The notes: generated by a model from the sequence alone, not told the origin. A stretch of DNA of 64,000 nucleotides from Dallia pectoralis (GCA_029465975.1 CM055745.1:5146204-5210203); one strand, 5' to 3'. Positions 21,522-35,452 are shown, numbered from the stretch's first letter. Numbers and translations: made by a program.

Positions 21522-24500
21522 CGTCATTCGCTGGGGCGATGCGATTACGAACGCACAATGTTGACGTTTCTTATTCTACTTTCATGGCTTCATTGATTCA
21601 TGTTGCAGAGAACAATTGCATATAGCCTTTGCTCTTATTCATGCAGCAGTCATTCAGCACCCCGTGCAACCGGACAGCTCCTTCACATGATCTCACGTAG
21701 GCTATTTGAGGGAATCTGCAGTCCCCATAACAGCAAAGCTAAGTGAGTGTCCGTATCATTCTTTAATATACCATGACCTTGAAGGAACCGTGCCTTTGGC
21801 AGCTCTCTGCATTAAACGGTGGCTGCGTTTCTCTCACTGCACCATCATACTGAGTTTGCGATTCTAAACCTCAGTAATTCTATTAGGAATTATCGTTTTG
21901 CGGCAATGTATTCGCGGGAATTATAAGTAGGCCTATTATGTTTGTCAAATTATGTCGCCTACCTTAAACATAGGCATTTTTTCCACTTCAATTCAATCCG
22001 AGCTACGCTTCTGTAATGCTGCTTTAAGTGTCATATTGCGCCAACGCACAGTACTGTAGTTTCCACACAATGTTTAAAAGAGAACAGTCCAAACATATAC
22101 ATGATTCTGACTGGCAGTGGTTCAAGGCTTCAATGTTGTACCTTTTTGGCGGCACATTATTTGTCCCAGCAAATGGCAGGGAGATAAATATGCCGCTTGA
22201 GGGAGATCACCCTCATTGTGATGTCATAGCCTACTCTGTGTGGAGTGGTCTGTGTGACCAGGCTTTCCTCGTCGTTAGGCTTACTGTTAATGAGGTATGA
22301 ATGCTTTGGCGTTCGAAGCATGTTTTAGAGAGCTAATCCTAATGGGCATTTTCATTTCTGTGGAACCAAGTGTGTTTGAAGTGGATTAGACGGGGTTTGG
22401 TTTTCACTGTCGACAATGAGAAGGAAAGTGTTGTTTTTGAGAGCCACACTTTCAACCCTCATCCTTGCGTTTTGACTCAACGTTCAATGCATCCACAATA
22501 TGATTCTGCATGATATGACCAGATTTCAGACAGGTTCATTATATTTCCATAAAGGGGGTGGTAAAGACACTGTTTTGGTGTTTTGTTGTCATGGCCGTGC
22601 TGTTGGCATTCAATGTACACTGCTCTTTTTACTCAAAGCCGTTCTTATCACAATTGTCAACAGGCATAACAGGAAAATGAAACATGTGTCGCCCCAAATG
22701 ACATCGCGTGACCCGTTTTTGTCGTTTCAGAAATGTTACAGATTATGTCTTATTGCTTCTCCTAAAGACGGGGGACTGTATCTAGTTTAGCCGATTGTTT
22801 TTGCACATTTTATCCATAAATTGGTCAACAGCCTGTCAGAAATTGCACTCCAGGTGTACTCAATTAGAGCTGCAGACCATTTTCTGTGTAGGTTCAGGAA
22901 GCCCAACGTAATTATAATATCAACAAATGAATTAATTATACCAGCAAATTGACCGCATATAAGCAATAAATATTATTTCACACAAAAATGACATTATGTT
23001 TCCTATTTTGTTTGTGGAAATGCTTTTTTCTCCTCAAATGTAAACGGCCAAAAAAATGCAGAAGACACGAGTTACTTATGCAGTAGGAGACTGCCGTTCA
23101 CAGGAGATTCAGACGGCTCTGAGAGTGACCACCTCACACACCTTCACTAGATTCTCGATGACATCACTGGCATTCTTTTGAACTAAACAGAGAACAGCGT
23201 GACTGACTGAAAGACCGTCAGTCATTCAGAAGCATGTCAACCAAATACTGACTCCAATAATGAGAGGAGGCTGCCTCTTGCGGAGAACAGCTTCTGTTTC
23301 CTGTTGCTGGTGAAACGGTGCTCTGCGTTGTACCGAGGCTCACTAGTTTCTAAGTGAAAGGATTGTGTGTCGTTCAGTTAGCTGCGCTTTGGAAACATTG
23401 TATGTCATTACGCTATAGCTTGGCTGTGCTTTGAAAACTCTGTATATCATTAACTTGGGCCGTGCTTTGAAAATATGGCACATCATTTATTTAACAAGGC
23501 AGTGCTTTGCCCACTTACATGTTAAGTGATTGTCAGTTTTTTTTCTTTAGCTGGATTATTTGTGTGGTCGCTGACTTGTCTATAGTCCTGTTGCGGGACC
23601 CTAAACTCTGTGGCTCTGCGCTGGGTTCACTTTACAATATCTAAGAGCTAGATCTGGGAAAGAAACTGTCATCAAATGGCATGGGAAGCTTCTTTAGCCT
23701 CGTCTCTGCATTCGGATATGTGTACTGTTAAGCTATCTATGATCCTGAGCTGTTCTCTCTGAGGATGGCCGTCCTGGTGATCTGTGCTGGTGTCAACTCA
23801 CAGCGGCAGCGTGCCAGTCAGGCCGAAACCCAACCGAGTGCTCCTTCAAATGTCACTCTATCAGTTCACAACATCATGTTTGAAATCACAGCAGACTTAA
23901 CATGTTTTCAATCCGTAGGCTTAAGCACAGTGTATCGCCAGCCCTCTGTTTTATCGCGGCATCATTAAGGCGAAACAGCCTCGTCATGGACGACAGTGAC
24001 CTGTGGCATATTTAGCATTTAAAACTACCGATGTGTTTAATCTTTTTTGCCATTGAGAGAGTTGCCAAAGTGTCTGGTCTTTTTTTACTCCGGTACAGTG
24101 GTGTGTTCGATACCAATGACCTCCTGATGTCCTTGGGTGTGTGAAAGCTTTTTGTTTGCAATTACAACTGGAACGGAAATATGTCTATACGCTTGACCAA
24201 CCCTCATATCTCTAATTATGATTTCCAATAACATTAGCTGCCATTATGCCCCATGACCTTCTCGTCCGGTCGTCCACCCAGAGTGAAATGGAATTATGGA
24301 TTTGACTATGGGCATGTGTACGGCAAGGGGCCGCTGTTCTTTTTTCGGTCCTCATGCACAGGTCGACAGTGTTTTATAAAATAGCTGAGGGCGCAGATCG
24401 ATCGTAGACGTTGTCCGCTATTATGTACTCATATACTGTACGCGCGTCGCTGTTTATGTGAGAACAGACGGATCTGAAGGTCTGACCGATCGATGGCCAC

Positions 24501-25710
24501 CAAAAAACGACATGTCATCTTGTTGTTTGCCCGATGTTCTGCGCCTGTGGTGAAACAATTAGACCATGCGCTGTTGTTAATGATCTCCGGTTGATGTCGT
24601 GTCACACACGGCCGTGGTGACATTCTGTTTCCTCTCATCCTCGCTGTGTTTTGCACTTAACGATATCCCCGCACAGTGCTTGTCGAACTTTTTGCTCCGA
24701 TCCCACAGAAAAGACCGGTCACGTCATGTGTGCGCGCGCGTTACCATTGTAACTGTACGCACGGTTGTTACATTATGCAACTGTCGCTTGGCAACTTGGT
24801 GCATCTGTGAGTCTCCCGGTGTTTAGGAGGCATTTGCGTTGCATTGCGTATGCGTGTTCATTTTTCACCTGCCAGTGTGTCGGTACATGTAATGCCAGCA
24901 TTAAGCCCTCTTTATTGGCACGATCAATAGGTTTGACGTTCAGCAACTCTCTGGACCTTTGTGTCCTGTGTGTGATCTTCTATGCCCCTGGTGTGGACGA
25001 CATGAGCAGGGGCTAGACGCTCCATTTAATCTGACGATCAATCCACATATCGTCCGCGGCATTGCATTTCATGGCTACGGCACGTATAAAGTACGGACCG
25101 GCGGCGTGTCTGTCCCAATGTGTGTGTGTATGTGTGTGTGTGCGTGTTGGGGGGTAGGGTGGGTACGTGTGTGTGTGTGTGACTCTCTATGCCAGCCAGC
25201 CAACCCCCTGGTGTGATGACAGGCAAATCCCCAAATGCTCTGCCAGTCTCCTACTGAGACCCTGTGTCCTTATGTTACCAGTTACCTGTGATGGAGGCAT
25301 AAAGGCTACATATGAAATGATGAAGATTAGAGGAACCGCCCACCCTAACCCTGGCTGAGAGCAGTGTCCTAATGGATTGGTTTGGAGGCTTTTTATCTTT
25401 CTTTTTTTCGTTCCCGGAGAGGGAATGTACAATCTTGCTGTTTGTTAAACCAACGATATAGTTTACAATCTGCTGTCGGCTGTTTGAATGGGATCTTATC
25501 AGATCCTTGTTTTACTGTAGATTCCGGGGACGCTGTCACATTCTCGTGTTACTATTTCATCTACAAACTAGGTTCTGAGCGGAGCCTCAGCCAGCCTCAC
25601 GAATGGTGCCTCCAGATCGCTTTGAACTATTGATCAATACACTATTGCTCCCACCTCTAAAACAACCAGCGTCTACTGTCCCAATACGGTTTAACCAGAC
25701 AGACAGTATA
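21522..25710. other. Intron DNA, no gene seen
   Basis: No supported exon. Three diverged copies of a GTGCTTTGAAAA-type segment lie at about 23380-23480. A (GT)n-rich stretch lies at about 25117-25182. Confidence 0.45.
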
Positions 25711-25937
25711 CAGTGCACACCTATAACCTGAAACACCGTGACCACAGGTGAGGCGAATAACGTTGGCATGTGGCACATGTCCAGGTCCGGGTATAGGATG
25801 GTAAGCAAACCATCAGTTCTTGTAGTCAATGTGTTGGATGCGTGAGAAATGGGCGAGAGTACAGACCTGAGTGACTTTGACAGGGGCTAGGAGGACCAAC
25901 AGAACGTTTGGCATAATGTTTTTGGCTCGTCAGTGCG
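25711..25937 (+). mobile_element. MITE-like internal deletion derivative of a Tc1 element
   Basis: The left end resembles the 5' region of the Tc1 family also seen at 29.76 kb: GTGACCACAGGTGAGGCGAA, then the pre-coding stretch into CTGAGTGACTTTGACAGGGG. After the first few transposase codons it jumps to a right end, GGCATAATGTTTTTGGCTCG, that is an inverted form of the family terminus. Nearly the whole transposase is therefore missing. Both ends are degraded. Confidence 0.6.
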
Positions 25938-28900
25938 TTTCCAGTATTTCATCACATGACAGCATGGTGTTTTTATTGTGACAAACTTGATGTCTGAATG
26001 CACTTCTCTCGTCTCCCTTTTTCTTGAAAGCAAACTGTTATCCCAGAATCTAATGCGGAAACGACAATACCGAATTAGCTGCAGTGATCTAATTCTCAGA
26101 AAGTGTTGTGTAGTGATCGAAACGACGTATTAATAATTCATATAAACAGAGTTTCTTTTTTCTCATTTTCAGTTCGTTATCGCCCCCCCGTGAAAATGAA
26201 TCTCTCACCCCCTCTCTACTCCCCCCCCCGACCGTCCTCTCGGTTCGTGCTGATATTTTATTCATTGCATGGCCAATGAAGCGTCTGATAGACTGTTGAT
26301 GCTCGTGAGCGGTTCATTTCTTGGTTTAGCTGGCAGTTGGCTGAGGAGCGTCGTCAACCGGGGTTGCCGTTTACGGTGGCGGAGCCGTTACCCAGCATGC
26401 TTTGCACGGCACCCGCGCTTCCCTGAAACCGCCTCCTCTCTGGCCTGTATATGTCGGCGATATCGAGGGAAAATGGGACAATTCTCAGGACACTGCGGCG
26501 GTTCAAATCAGTTCACAGGGCCATCCTGACAAAGTGACCTATATCGAAGGTTTCGCTTTTCTTTGAAAAGTATTAAGGCGCCTCGTGACTAAACCGTCTT
26601 TAGAGTGCGCTGAGATCAATGGTGGCGCCTGTCTAATAGTGTCTGTTTGAAGCTGATGCAGTGAGCTGGCGGTCGCTGCCGTTGCTGCCCGGGTATCCGC
26701 GCAGACGTCCCCCAGGCTCTACCAAGCTCATTGATATGCAGCGAGAGCCTCTGAACGGGATGAACAAGGGAACAGGCATCACACAGCCAGTGGAATATCT
26801 CAGGAGGCACCTGCTCGGCTCGCACTCCGGTTCTGCCTAGCTGCACTCTACTTGTTCCTCACTCCCACTTCCCGTTCGGTCGGCGGGACTTCCGCGGAGG
26901 TCTACGTGTGGGCTGTGTACGTGTGTGGCCTACTGGCGTGCACTGGGACTGTCTGAGACAGAAACCGCGCGATGGGGAAGACAGCTTGGGGGCAGAGATC
27001 GAATCGACAGCCTCGGACGTTCGATTTTATTGTTCGGGAATGGACGTAAATATGAGTTCTGTAACAATGTTCGCCGTGGTTTAATAAACATAAACCTATT
27101 GACGGTCTCAATAAAGTTGGTGGATTTTTTCTTTCTTTCCGCTGTGAGGTATTTTGCGAAGAGAGTAAACAGCATTCAGGGCTCATCACTTCCTTTAGTT
27201 ACGACGGAGACTGCTGAGTTGTTTATGGAAACCATTTTCAGCTCGTGGTCAAGAGTCACAATAATATCCAGGGAAGGAATGTGCCGTCGTTAGGAGTGCA
27301 TAAACAACTCCCCCTCCCCTCGTAGCGTAATAACGCCAGGGAACCGTTCTGGTGAGTTTGTTCCCACTGATCCAACGTCGCAGTTCCCCCGGCTTAAAGT
27401 GTAACCAACGGCGTCACCAATCCGCCGGGCTGATCGGTCTCGACAGTCACACGGGCCGCCCGGTGTCACGTCGACGCGTGTGTGTGTGTCTGCCATGAGC
27501 AGCCGGGCGTTGGCTGGCGCTGGCTAGCGGAGCTGCCTCTGTCTTCCCGTAAAGTAAAGGCCACGCAGAGGGTGCGGAGTGAGCGGGGAGAGTGTTCCGA
27601 GCCGACGTGACGCGAGTTTTAATGAGTCTGGAGGAGCTTCATGTCCTCTGTATGCGTAAAGAGATCCTTCAGCGGGCCCCACAACCACCCAGCAGTACTC
27701 CTCGACCTCAACCCCCCACACACCCCCCCGTACCATCTAAACAGGAAGGAGAGCACGGCGTACATCACACAGAGATCTGGTGAATAACACAGGCCATTTA
27801 TTTGTTCTCGTTCACATCGTCATTGTGGATTTCAGCAGGAAGACTCGACTGTACTCCTGTTTTCATCCCTGATTTCCCTCTGATTTGCGTCACTGATCGT
27901 TCTTGTCAATTGGACGCACTAAGTGTACGTCCCTTTTGTGGAGTTGTTGATGTTTAAGCTTTTTAAGAATAAACACGGTTTATGGGCGGATTGCGTTCGG
28001 CTCTTTCAACCCATTCCCAGTTTACACTAGTCGCCTCGGTGGGTAATTTTAGCCAGACCTCAAGCGTTCCTGTGCCATTTGCTAGCATAAATGAAGCACT
28101 GTTGACCATCCGCGGGGCATTTCTAACTAGTTTTCCTGCTCTGGAATGTTGAAACGGTCACAGTGGGACTACATAGGAGGTATATATGCGGGACTTTGGT
28201 GTAGACTTTTGGTGTAGGCTATTGGTAGACTTGGTATTGATATCGGGAAATAAACAATGAATATTCAGTAATCGTTAAATCATCACAAATTCATTGGGAT
28301 ATCTCGTTTTAATTAATTCATAATTGCTTTGGAATCTCTGAGAGCTCTGTACCGTTACAGTTTCCGAATAATTACAACTGTGTCACCCAATGGGATGTTA
28401 GAGATTAGTAATTGGATTCCAATTTAAATTACTTTTGAAATGTTCCAAAGCCAAATAACAAAATATGGGATTATAATCATTATATTTCAGCCTGTGAGAC
28501 ATTACAATGCATTAACAGTCACGGCACAAGTCATACAAAATGACAACCTCAATATTCTTGATGACTGTTTAACCCTATCAATGCCATGGACATGCCAACA
28601 AGCCATAAGTTCCTCTTAAAACATAGTGGGACCAGGCTTGTGTATTTTTGCTTGAATATATTTTTACTTATATGTATATATATATATATGTATGACAATA
28701 TACTATGATTACTATTGGCTGTACGTGTGTAGGACACAAGTAGGACACAAAACGTGTGGAATCCATCCCGTATCTTTATTTCCTAGGTGAGGACTGTAGC
28801 TCACATGTCAACCGAACACAATCTTTAATGGAGTCTACATGTCAAATAATTATCTGTCCCCCCACTGGGGCTATGACATCATTTATTCATTTTACATGCT

Positions 28901-29237
28901 ATAAATGGTCACCAATGGCTGTGAGCTAATTGTCAAGCTGTGATGTCGTTAATTGGAACCCGCTGCTTGACGTGTTGGTATGGACGCGTCGGTGTGACGG
29001 TGTTAGATCAATTCCCACTATGTAGGTGACTTAAATTGTCTGACGAGGATTTCACTCAGCTGGTCGCCCTGTTACACTGTGGCTACTGTTAGCCTGTAAG
29101 AAAAGCCGCACAGCTAGCCATTTCAGACGGTCGCTTAAAATAATTATTATGTCAAATTACCAGGAGGAGTGTGGCCCCTCTGTCTGTGATAAACAGAGTC
29201 AGACAGGGTTTTTGTGAGACAAGGTTGGAAAGGCTAA
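25938..29237. other. Intron DNA including a CpG-richer block
   Basis: No supported exon. 26.2-27.7 kb is visibly richer in CpG (see the separate entry). A short (TA)n stretch lies at about 28673-28690. The rest is unique-looking. Confidence 0.45.
26240..27640. promoter_or_regulatory. CpG-richer region, possible internal promoter
   Basis: Many CpGs compared with neighbours (for example 26340-26450, 26880-26900, 27410-27490, 27560-27615). It includes TACCCAGCATGCTTTGC at 26389-26405, a good match to the ZNF143/Staf site typical of vertebrate promoters, and CACTTCCCG (ETS-like) near 26866. It could be an alternative ntrk3 promoter, an antisense promoter or an old CpG island. No exon can be assigned. 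Confidence 0.3.
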
Positions 29238-29687
29238 ACGGCTAGAACATTTGTTTTATATATTCTACTGTAACAGCGCCAGGGTAAAAAGCTAGAACAT
29301 TTGTTTTATATATTCTACTGTAACAGGGCCAGGGTAAAAAGCTAGAACATTTGTTTTATATATTCTACTGTAACAGCGCCAGGGTAAAAAGCTAGAACAT
29401 TTGTTTTATATATTCTACTGTAACAGCGCCAGGGTAAAAAGCTAGAACATTTGTTTTATATATTCTACTGTAACAGCGCCAGGGTAAAAAGCTAGAACAT
29501 TTGTTTTATATATTCTACTGTAACAGGGCCATGGTAAAAAGCTAGAACATTTGTTTTATATATTCTACTGTAACAGCGCCAGGGTAAAAAGCTAGAACAT
29601 TTGTTTTATATATTCTACTGTAACAGCGCCAGGGTAAAAAGCTAGAACATTTGTTTTATATATTCTACTGTAACAGGGCTATGGTAA
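29238..29687 (+). repeat. 50-bp minisatellite, 9 copies
   Basis: The unit is GCTAGAACATTTGTTTTATA, then TATTCTACTGTAACAGCGCC, then AGGGTAAAAA. Copies are near-identical, with CGCC/GGCC as the main variant. Confidence 0.96.
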
Positions 29688-29710
29688 GCCTTTATATCTG
29701 TACTGAAATA

Positions 29711-29711
<1 letters not shown>

Positions 29712-29742
<31 letters not shown>
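29712..29742. repeat. (TA)n microsatellite
   Basis: About 15 TA dinucleotides ending just before a Tc1 terminus. Confidence 0.95.
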
Positions 29743-29745
<3 letters not shown>

Positions 29746-29755
29746 ATTTACTATA

Positions 29756-30787
29756 CTACACTGATGAGCCGGAACATTACGACCACTCACATGTGAACCA
29801 AATAACGTTGATCATCTTCTTACCAGGTCAGATGTCAAAGTCTGGGCAGATCAGACGATAGGCGAACAATCTGTTCTCGTACTCAACCAGCCAGGGAAAT
29901 GGGACCTGAGCGACTTTGACATGGGCCAAATTTTTATGCCAGATGACAGGGTCAGAGTATGTGAAAGCACATCGATGCACGAGGCAAAAAAGGCCATCCA
30001 GTCTGGTCCGAACCGACAGAAGGTCCACCGTGGTCACAAGTCACAGACTATTTTAATGATGGTCACAGGAGGAATGTGTCACAACGCATTACGTATGTGC
30101 CAGCGTAGCCCCAGAGCAGCCAGGGTCCCCGGGATGACCCAGTTCACCGTAGAGGTGCCTACACCGGGCACACGAGCATTGGAACTGGTCCTTGGAGCAG
30201 TGATGGAAAGTTGCCATGATAAGGTGTTCAAGATGCTGCCCTGGCCTCAGAATTCACCAGATGTCAATCCGATTGAGTATCTCTGAGATGTTCTGGACCA
30301 TCAAGTCTGATCCACAGCGGATCCGGCTTGCAACTCACAGGACTTAAAGCATCTGCTGCTAATGTGCCAAATACCACAGGACACCACAGGGCACCACATG
30401 ACACCACAGGGCACCACATCACCCCACATGACACCACAGGGCACAACATGACAACACAGGGCACCACATGGCACCACATGACACCACAGGACACCACATG
30501 ACACCACAGGGCACCACATGACACCACATGGCACCACAGGACACCACGGGGCACCACATCACCCCACATGACACCACATGACACCACAGGGCACAACATG
30601 ACACCACAGGGCACCACGGGGCACCACAGGACAATACAGGGCACCACATGACACCACAGGACACCACGGGGCACCACAGGACACCACAGGGCACCACAGG
30701 GCCCTTCCGGTGTCTTGTAGAGTCCATTTCGTGGCAGTTTGGAACTGTTTTGGCAGCACACAGAGTACCAAAAGCATTTATTTAATT
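29756..30787 (+). mobile_element. Tc1-like transposon relic (family A) with internal minisatellite
   Basis: The left end is recognisable (CACTGATGAGCCGGAACATT at 29758-29777, following TA). It is followed by the family's pre-coding region and a decayed transposase. The GACCTGAGCGACTTTGACAT start region lies at about 29902-29921, and the segment around CCAGATGTCAATCCGATTGA (SPDLNPIE-type motif with the last D) at about 30258-30277. The C-terminal coding part is interrupted at about 30365 by a 10-bp array. It resumes at about 30707 (GTCTTGTAGAGTCCATTTC, the LVES motif) and reaches GGCAGCACACAG. The right terminus was not found. Multiple stops; dead. Confidence 0.8.
30366..30702 (+). repeat. 10-bp minisatellite inside the Tc1 relic, about 33 units
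   Basis: Units of the form CACCACAGGG, CACCACATGA and CACCACAGGA. They begin exactly where the transposase sequence reads ATACCACAGGACACC and stop before CTTCCGGTGTCTTGTAGAG. The array appears to have grown from the transposase sequence itself. Confidence 0.92.
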
Positions 30788-30940
30788 GTTTTTAACATTT
30801 ATTTAACCAGGTAGGCTGACTGAGAACAAATTCTCATTTGCAACGGCGACCTGGCCAAGATAAAGCAAGAACGTGTAGGACAACATACAGTTACAGAATA
30901 AATACACAGAACACAAGAGTGCAAATAGTAGTGGAATTCT
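30788..30940 (+). repeat. Interspersed repeat of salmonid/esocid type
   Basis: TTTATTTAACCAGGTAGGCT, then TGAGAACAAATTCTCATTTG and CGACCTGGCCAAGATAAAGC, resemble a very common short repeat I associate with salmonid and pike genomes. Class and ends are not determined here. Confidence 0.55.
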
Positions 30941-32466
30941 ACCTGGCAATCCATGATCAAGTGGAGAGTCACTACACAGATAATACAGGATGATGTGCAT
31001 GTAGTTCAGTTGAGCAGCATTGATATGTCAATAAGCTATACAAAACAAAAGGGAGAGTCTTCATGACATTAAGTTGGGGACCCATCATTGCATTTCCAGT
31101 TAATTTCATCAGACGACAGCACGCTGCATTTATCGCGTCGTAAATATATAGCGTCTGAACGCACTTCCATCCAAATCATTGGGCACCCAGACGGTCCGCA
31201 TTACGTGAAGCTCCCCTGGAGCCGTAACAGCGCCGGGCATCTCCCCGTGAGGTCCGACAAGGTCGGCGCACAATTCTGGAGATCCCGTGCCGCTCCTCCG
31301 TTCGTCCCATTTTAAGATCCACGAAGGTCTTTGGTTTGGGCCGGTGGGCTGCGCTCTCCAATTCAGATGTCTTCAATTAGATTTAAGTCCGGAGACGACG
31401 AGGCCAAACACAGATTCCCGCGGTCCCGGAACCATTACTGTGTTGATTTTGAAGTCGATGCCTGGCAGAGCCTGACAGCGCGTAGTGGTATTTTCGACTG
31501 CGTGTGCATTTTTTATGTCCTTTACCTGACCTGTGTAGGCCGACCACCATCTGTTTATTTTCGACGGAAAGCTCATTGGTTTTTTATCGTGGTGATGGAT
31601 GACAAGGGGATTTTAGGTGCGCGTGTGACCTCGTATTTCTACCCAGGGAAACGGGAAAAGGTGAAAGCTATCTAATACAGGCCTCGGGGACTGAGGCCCA
31701 GAAAAAAAACAATAAAGTTTCATCACACTTTCTTTGGTTCTATTTTAAATATTGGATATAGCCCTGAAAATGTCTTCTTAATTAAAATGTTGCGTTGAAA
31801 TGAAACAATACATCCCCCATGTGTTAAATCTCCAAATAGGACTCATCGTTGGTTTTGTTTTGCGTTCACTATTGCTAATTTCATAAAGGCTACTAATAGT
31901 TCTTTAAGCCAATGTTTGTGCTTGTTATATCTAGGTAGTTTTATTTTAGGACACTGTGAATTGCCATTATAATTGATCTGATGGATGTTAAGTTCCCACT
32001 ACATAGTGACGGACCATGTAGAAGTTGCAGAGAATTATTTGTTTCAAACAAAATCTTCAGATGTTTGTGTTTATGTACTTAACTTAATTTATTGTTCCCA
32101 ATTAGAGATTAGCTTGGTCGGAATTAGAGGTTACAGCAATATATTAAAGATAACTCACATATTGTTTATTACGAATACCTTATCTTTGAAAATACTTTAC
32201 TCGAATAATTAGTTATCACTTTTTTGTTTACTTAAAGTATCCCTATTACGCCAGTTTGGTAACTTTCTATTGAAACAGATGGCGTAGGTGTTGTTAGTTA
32301 CTTTTGAACAGGCTCACACAGACTTACAATATACAATTACGAGAATGAACATTTCGTTTTTATCAGATATGATGCCTAAAATATGTTTTCATTTAGCGCT
32401 AGGAGTGCAACAACAAGTGGTTATGTCAATAACAGAATACAATGCATATCATCAGCAACTAGGGAG
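30941..32466. other. Intron DNA, no gene seen
   Basis: The 31.1-31.5 kb part is moderately CpG-rich. No recognisable exon, array or transposon end. Confidence 0.45.
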
Positions 32467-32840
32467 AGGTCAAAGGTTGATTGCAGCCTGAGCTGCATAG
32501 GTGAAAGGTTGTGTGCAGCCAGAGCTACATAGGTGAGAGGTCGTGTGCAGCCAGAGCTACATAGGTGAGAGGTTGTGTGCAGCCAGAGCTACATAGGTGG
32601 AAGGTCGTGTGCAGCCAGAGCTACATAGGTGAGAGGTCGTGTGCAGCCAGAGCTACATAGGTGGAAGGTCGTGTGCAGCCAGAGCTACATAGGTGAAAGG
32701 TTGTGTGCAGCCAGAGCTACATAGGTGAGAGGTCGTGTGCAGCCAGAGCTACATAGGTGAAAGGTTGTGTGCAGCCAGAGCTACATATGTGAAAGGTTGT
32801 GTGCAGCCAGAGCTACAGAATTGAAAGGTCATGTGCATCC
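32467..32840 (+). repeat. 32-bp minisatellite, about 11 copies
   Basis: The unit is GTGTGCAGCCAGAGCTACAT followed by AGGTGAAAGGTT, with GAGAGGTC/GAAAGGTT/GGAAGGTC variants. Confidence 0.96.
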
Positions 32841-33591
32841 AGAGTCCTCTGAAATATGGAAACCTTCCTGTTGAAGTGGAACAAAAGCAGAATAACGAGC
32901 AATACATCTGCAGTCACTGGGGGCCCGTTTCCCATCGTTGGTCGTGCAAAATGAGCCCCATAGAAATATGTACATATATATTAAAGATCTCCCACAAATA
33001 GGTTCCTGCTATTCATCTGCTCTATTATGCTCAAAGGCCACACACGAACAAGAGTGGACAGAAAGTATGGACATATTCTACACAGGGAACCCATGAAATC
33101 CTAGAGAAATTGTCTACACTATAGGTTCATGTTCTGTTGGGGTCACGAATTCTATTTGAGTGGATCTGTGTTTTAACTGTACATGTTTTGTGATCCATTT
33201 GTAGCTCTAGATAAATAGTAAAGAAGTTCAGTTGTAGAGGCTCTTGTTCCAGGATTTATAGGGATTTAATGTGTACAAATATAAGGATCTCCTATTACAT
33301 TTTGTTCTTGCTTTAATCAAGTGCAAGTGCCATCTGTAATATCATATCTAAAAAGTGTGATCAGTTCAGAACGCAAAACATTTTAGCTCAAGTTGGATAT
33401 ATTTAGCATTGAAGAAGCAAAATGGAAGGTGTCACCTCAGAGTTCGCAGCGAAGGTGCCGTGTCTTTTCCTATAAGATGGTGTGAATATTATTTTCAGGC
33501 AGCCTTTAAGTTCAGGGCTGGGTTATTCGTATACGCTAGCACCCTCCAGCATAAAAATGTTTTTTTTTTATCAGAGAAACCTGAATCCTTG
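32841..33591. other. Intron DNA, no gene seen
   Basis: No supported feature between the 32-bp and 16-bp arrays. Confidence 0.45.
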
Positions 33592-35452
33592 TCACAAGTC
33601 GCAACCGTCACAAGTCACAACCGACTCAAGTCACAACCGACACAATCACAACCGACACAATCACAACCGACACAAGTCGCAACCGTCACAAGTCACAACC
33701 GACTCAAGTCACAACCGACACAATCACAACCGACACAAGTCACAACCAACACAAGTCACAACCGACTCAAGAGACAACCGACACAAGTCACAACCGACAC
33801 AAGTCGCAACCAACACAAGTCACAAGTCACAACCGTCACAGGTCACAACCGACTCAAGAGACAACCGACACAAGTCACAACCGACACAAGTCACAACCGA
33901 CACAAATCACAACCGACACAAGTCACAACCGACACAAGTCACAACCGACACAAGTCACAACCGACACAAGTCACAACCAACACAAGTCACAACCGTCACA
34001 GGTCACAACCGACTCAAGTCACAACCGTCACTGGTCACTACAGACACAAGTCACAACCGTCACAAGTCACAACCAACACAAGTCACAACCGACACAAGTC
34101 ACAACCGACACAAGTCACAACCGACACAAGTCACAACCGTCACAAGTCACAACCAACACAAGTCACAACCGTCACAGGTCACAACCGACTCAAGTCACAA
34201 CCGTCACTGGTCACTACAGACACAAGTCACAACCGTCACAAGTCACAACCAACACAAGTCACAACCGACACAAGTCACAACCGACACAAGTCACAACCGA
34301 CACAAGTCACAACCGTCACAAGTCACAACCGACACAAGTCACAACCGTCACAGGTCACAACCGACTCAAGTCACAACCGTCACTGGTCACTACAGACACA
34401 AGTATCAACCGACACAAGTCACAACCGACACAAGTCACAACCGACACAAGTCACAACCGACACAAGTCACAACCGACACAAGTCACAACCGACACAAGTC
34501 ACAACCGACACGAGTCACAACCGACACGAGTCACAACCGACACGAGTCACAACCGACACGAGTCACAACCGACACAAGTCACAGCCGACACAAGTCACAG
34601 CCGACACAAGTCACAACCGTCACAGGTCACTACAGACACAAGTCACAACCGACACAAGTCACAACCGACACAAGTCACAACCGACACAAGTCACAACCGA
34701 CACAAGTCACAACCGACACAAGTCACAACCGTCACAAGTCACAACCAACACAAGTCACAACCGTCACAGGTCACAACCGACACAAGTCACAACCGTCACA
34801 GGTCACTACAGACACAAGTCACAACCGACACAAGTCACAACCGACACAAATCACAACCGACACGAGTGACAACCGACACGAGTCACAACCGACACGAGTC
34901 ACAGCCGACACAAGTCACAGCCGACACAAGTCACAGCCGACACAAGTCACGACCGTCACAGGTCACTACAGACACAGGTCACTACAGACACAAGTCACAA
35001 CCGACACAAGTCACAACCGACACAAGTCACAACCGACACAAGTCACAGCCGACACAAGTATCAACCGACACAAGTCACAACCGTCACAGGTCACTACAGA
35101 CACAAGTCAAAATAAAAACAATTATCAACCGACACAAGTCACAACCGACACAAGTCACAACCGACACAAGTCACAACCGACACAAGTCACAACCGACACA
35201 AGTCACAACCGACACAAGTCACAACCGACACAAGTCACAACCGACACAAGTCACAACCGTCACAACCGACACAAGTCACAACCGTCACAGGTCACAACCG
35301 ACACAAGTCACAACCGACACAAGTCACAACCGACACAAGTCACAACCGACACAAGTCACAACCGACACAAGTCACAACCGACACAAGTCACAACCGACAC
35401 AAGTCACAACCGACACAAGTCACAACCGACACAAGTATCAACCGACACTAGC
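33592..35452 (+). repeat. 16-bp minisatellite, about 116 copies
   Basis: The unit is CACAAGTCACAACCGA with CGTCACAGG, CAACAC and CACGAG variants. The + strand is strongly poor in T. All three + frames lack stops, which explains three overlapping long open frames (486, 670 and 253 codons). The 16-bp period rotates the frame, so these are not genes. Confidence 0.97.

Noticed and set aside
31100..31680. CpG-containing stretch with a 114-codon frame, considered as an exon or transposon
   Set aside because: No domain, splice-site pair or convincing match to a known element by eye.
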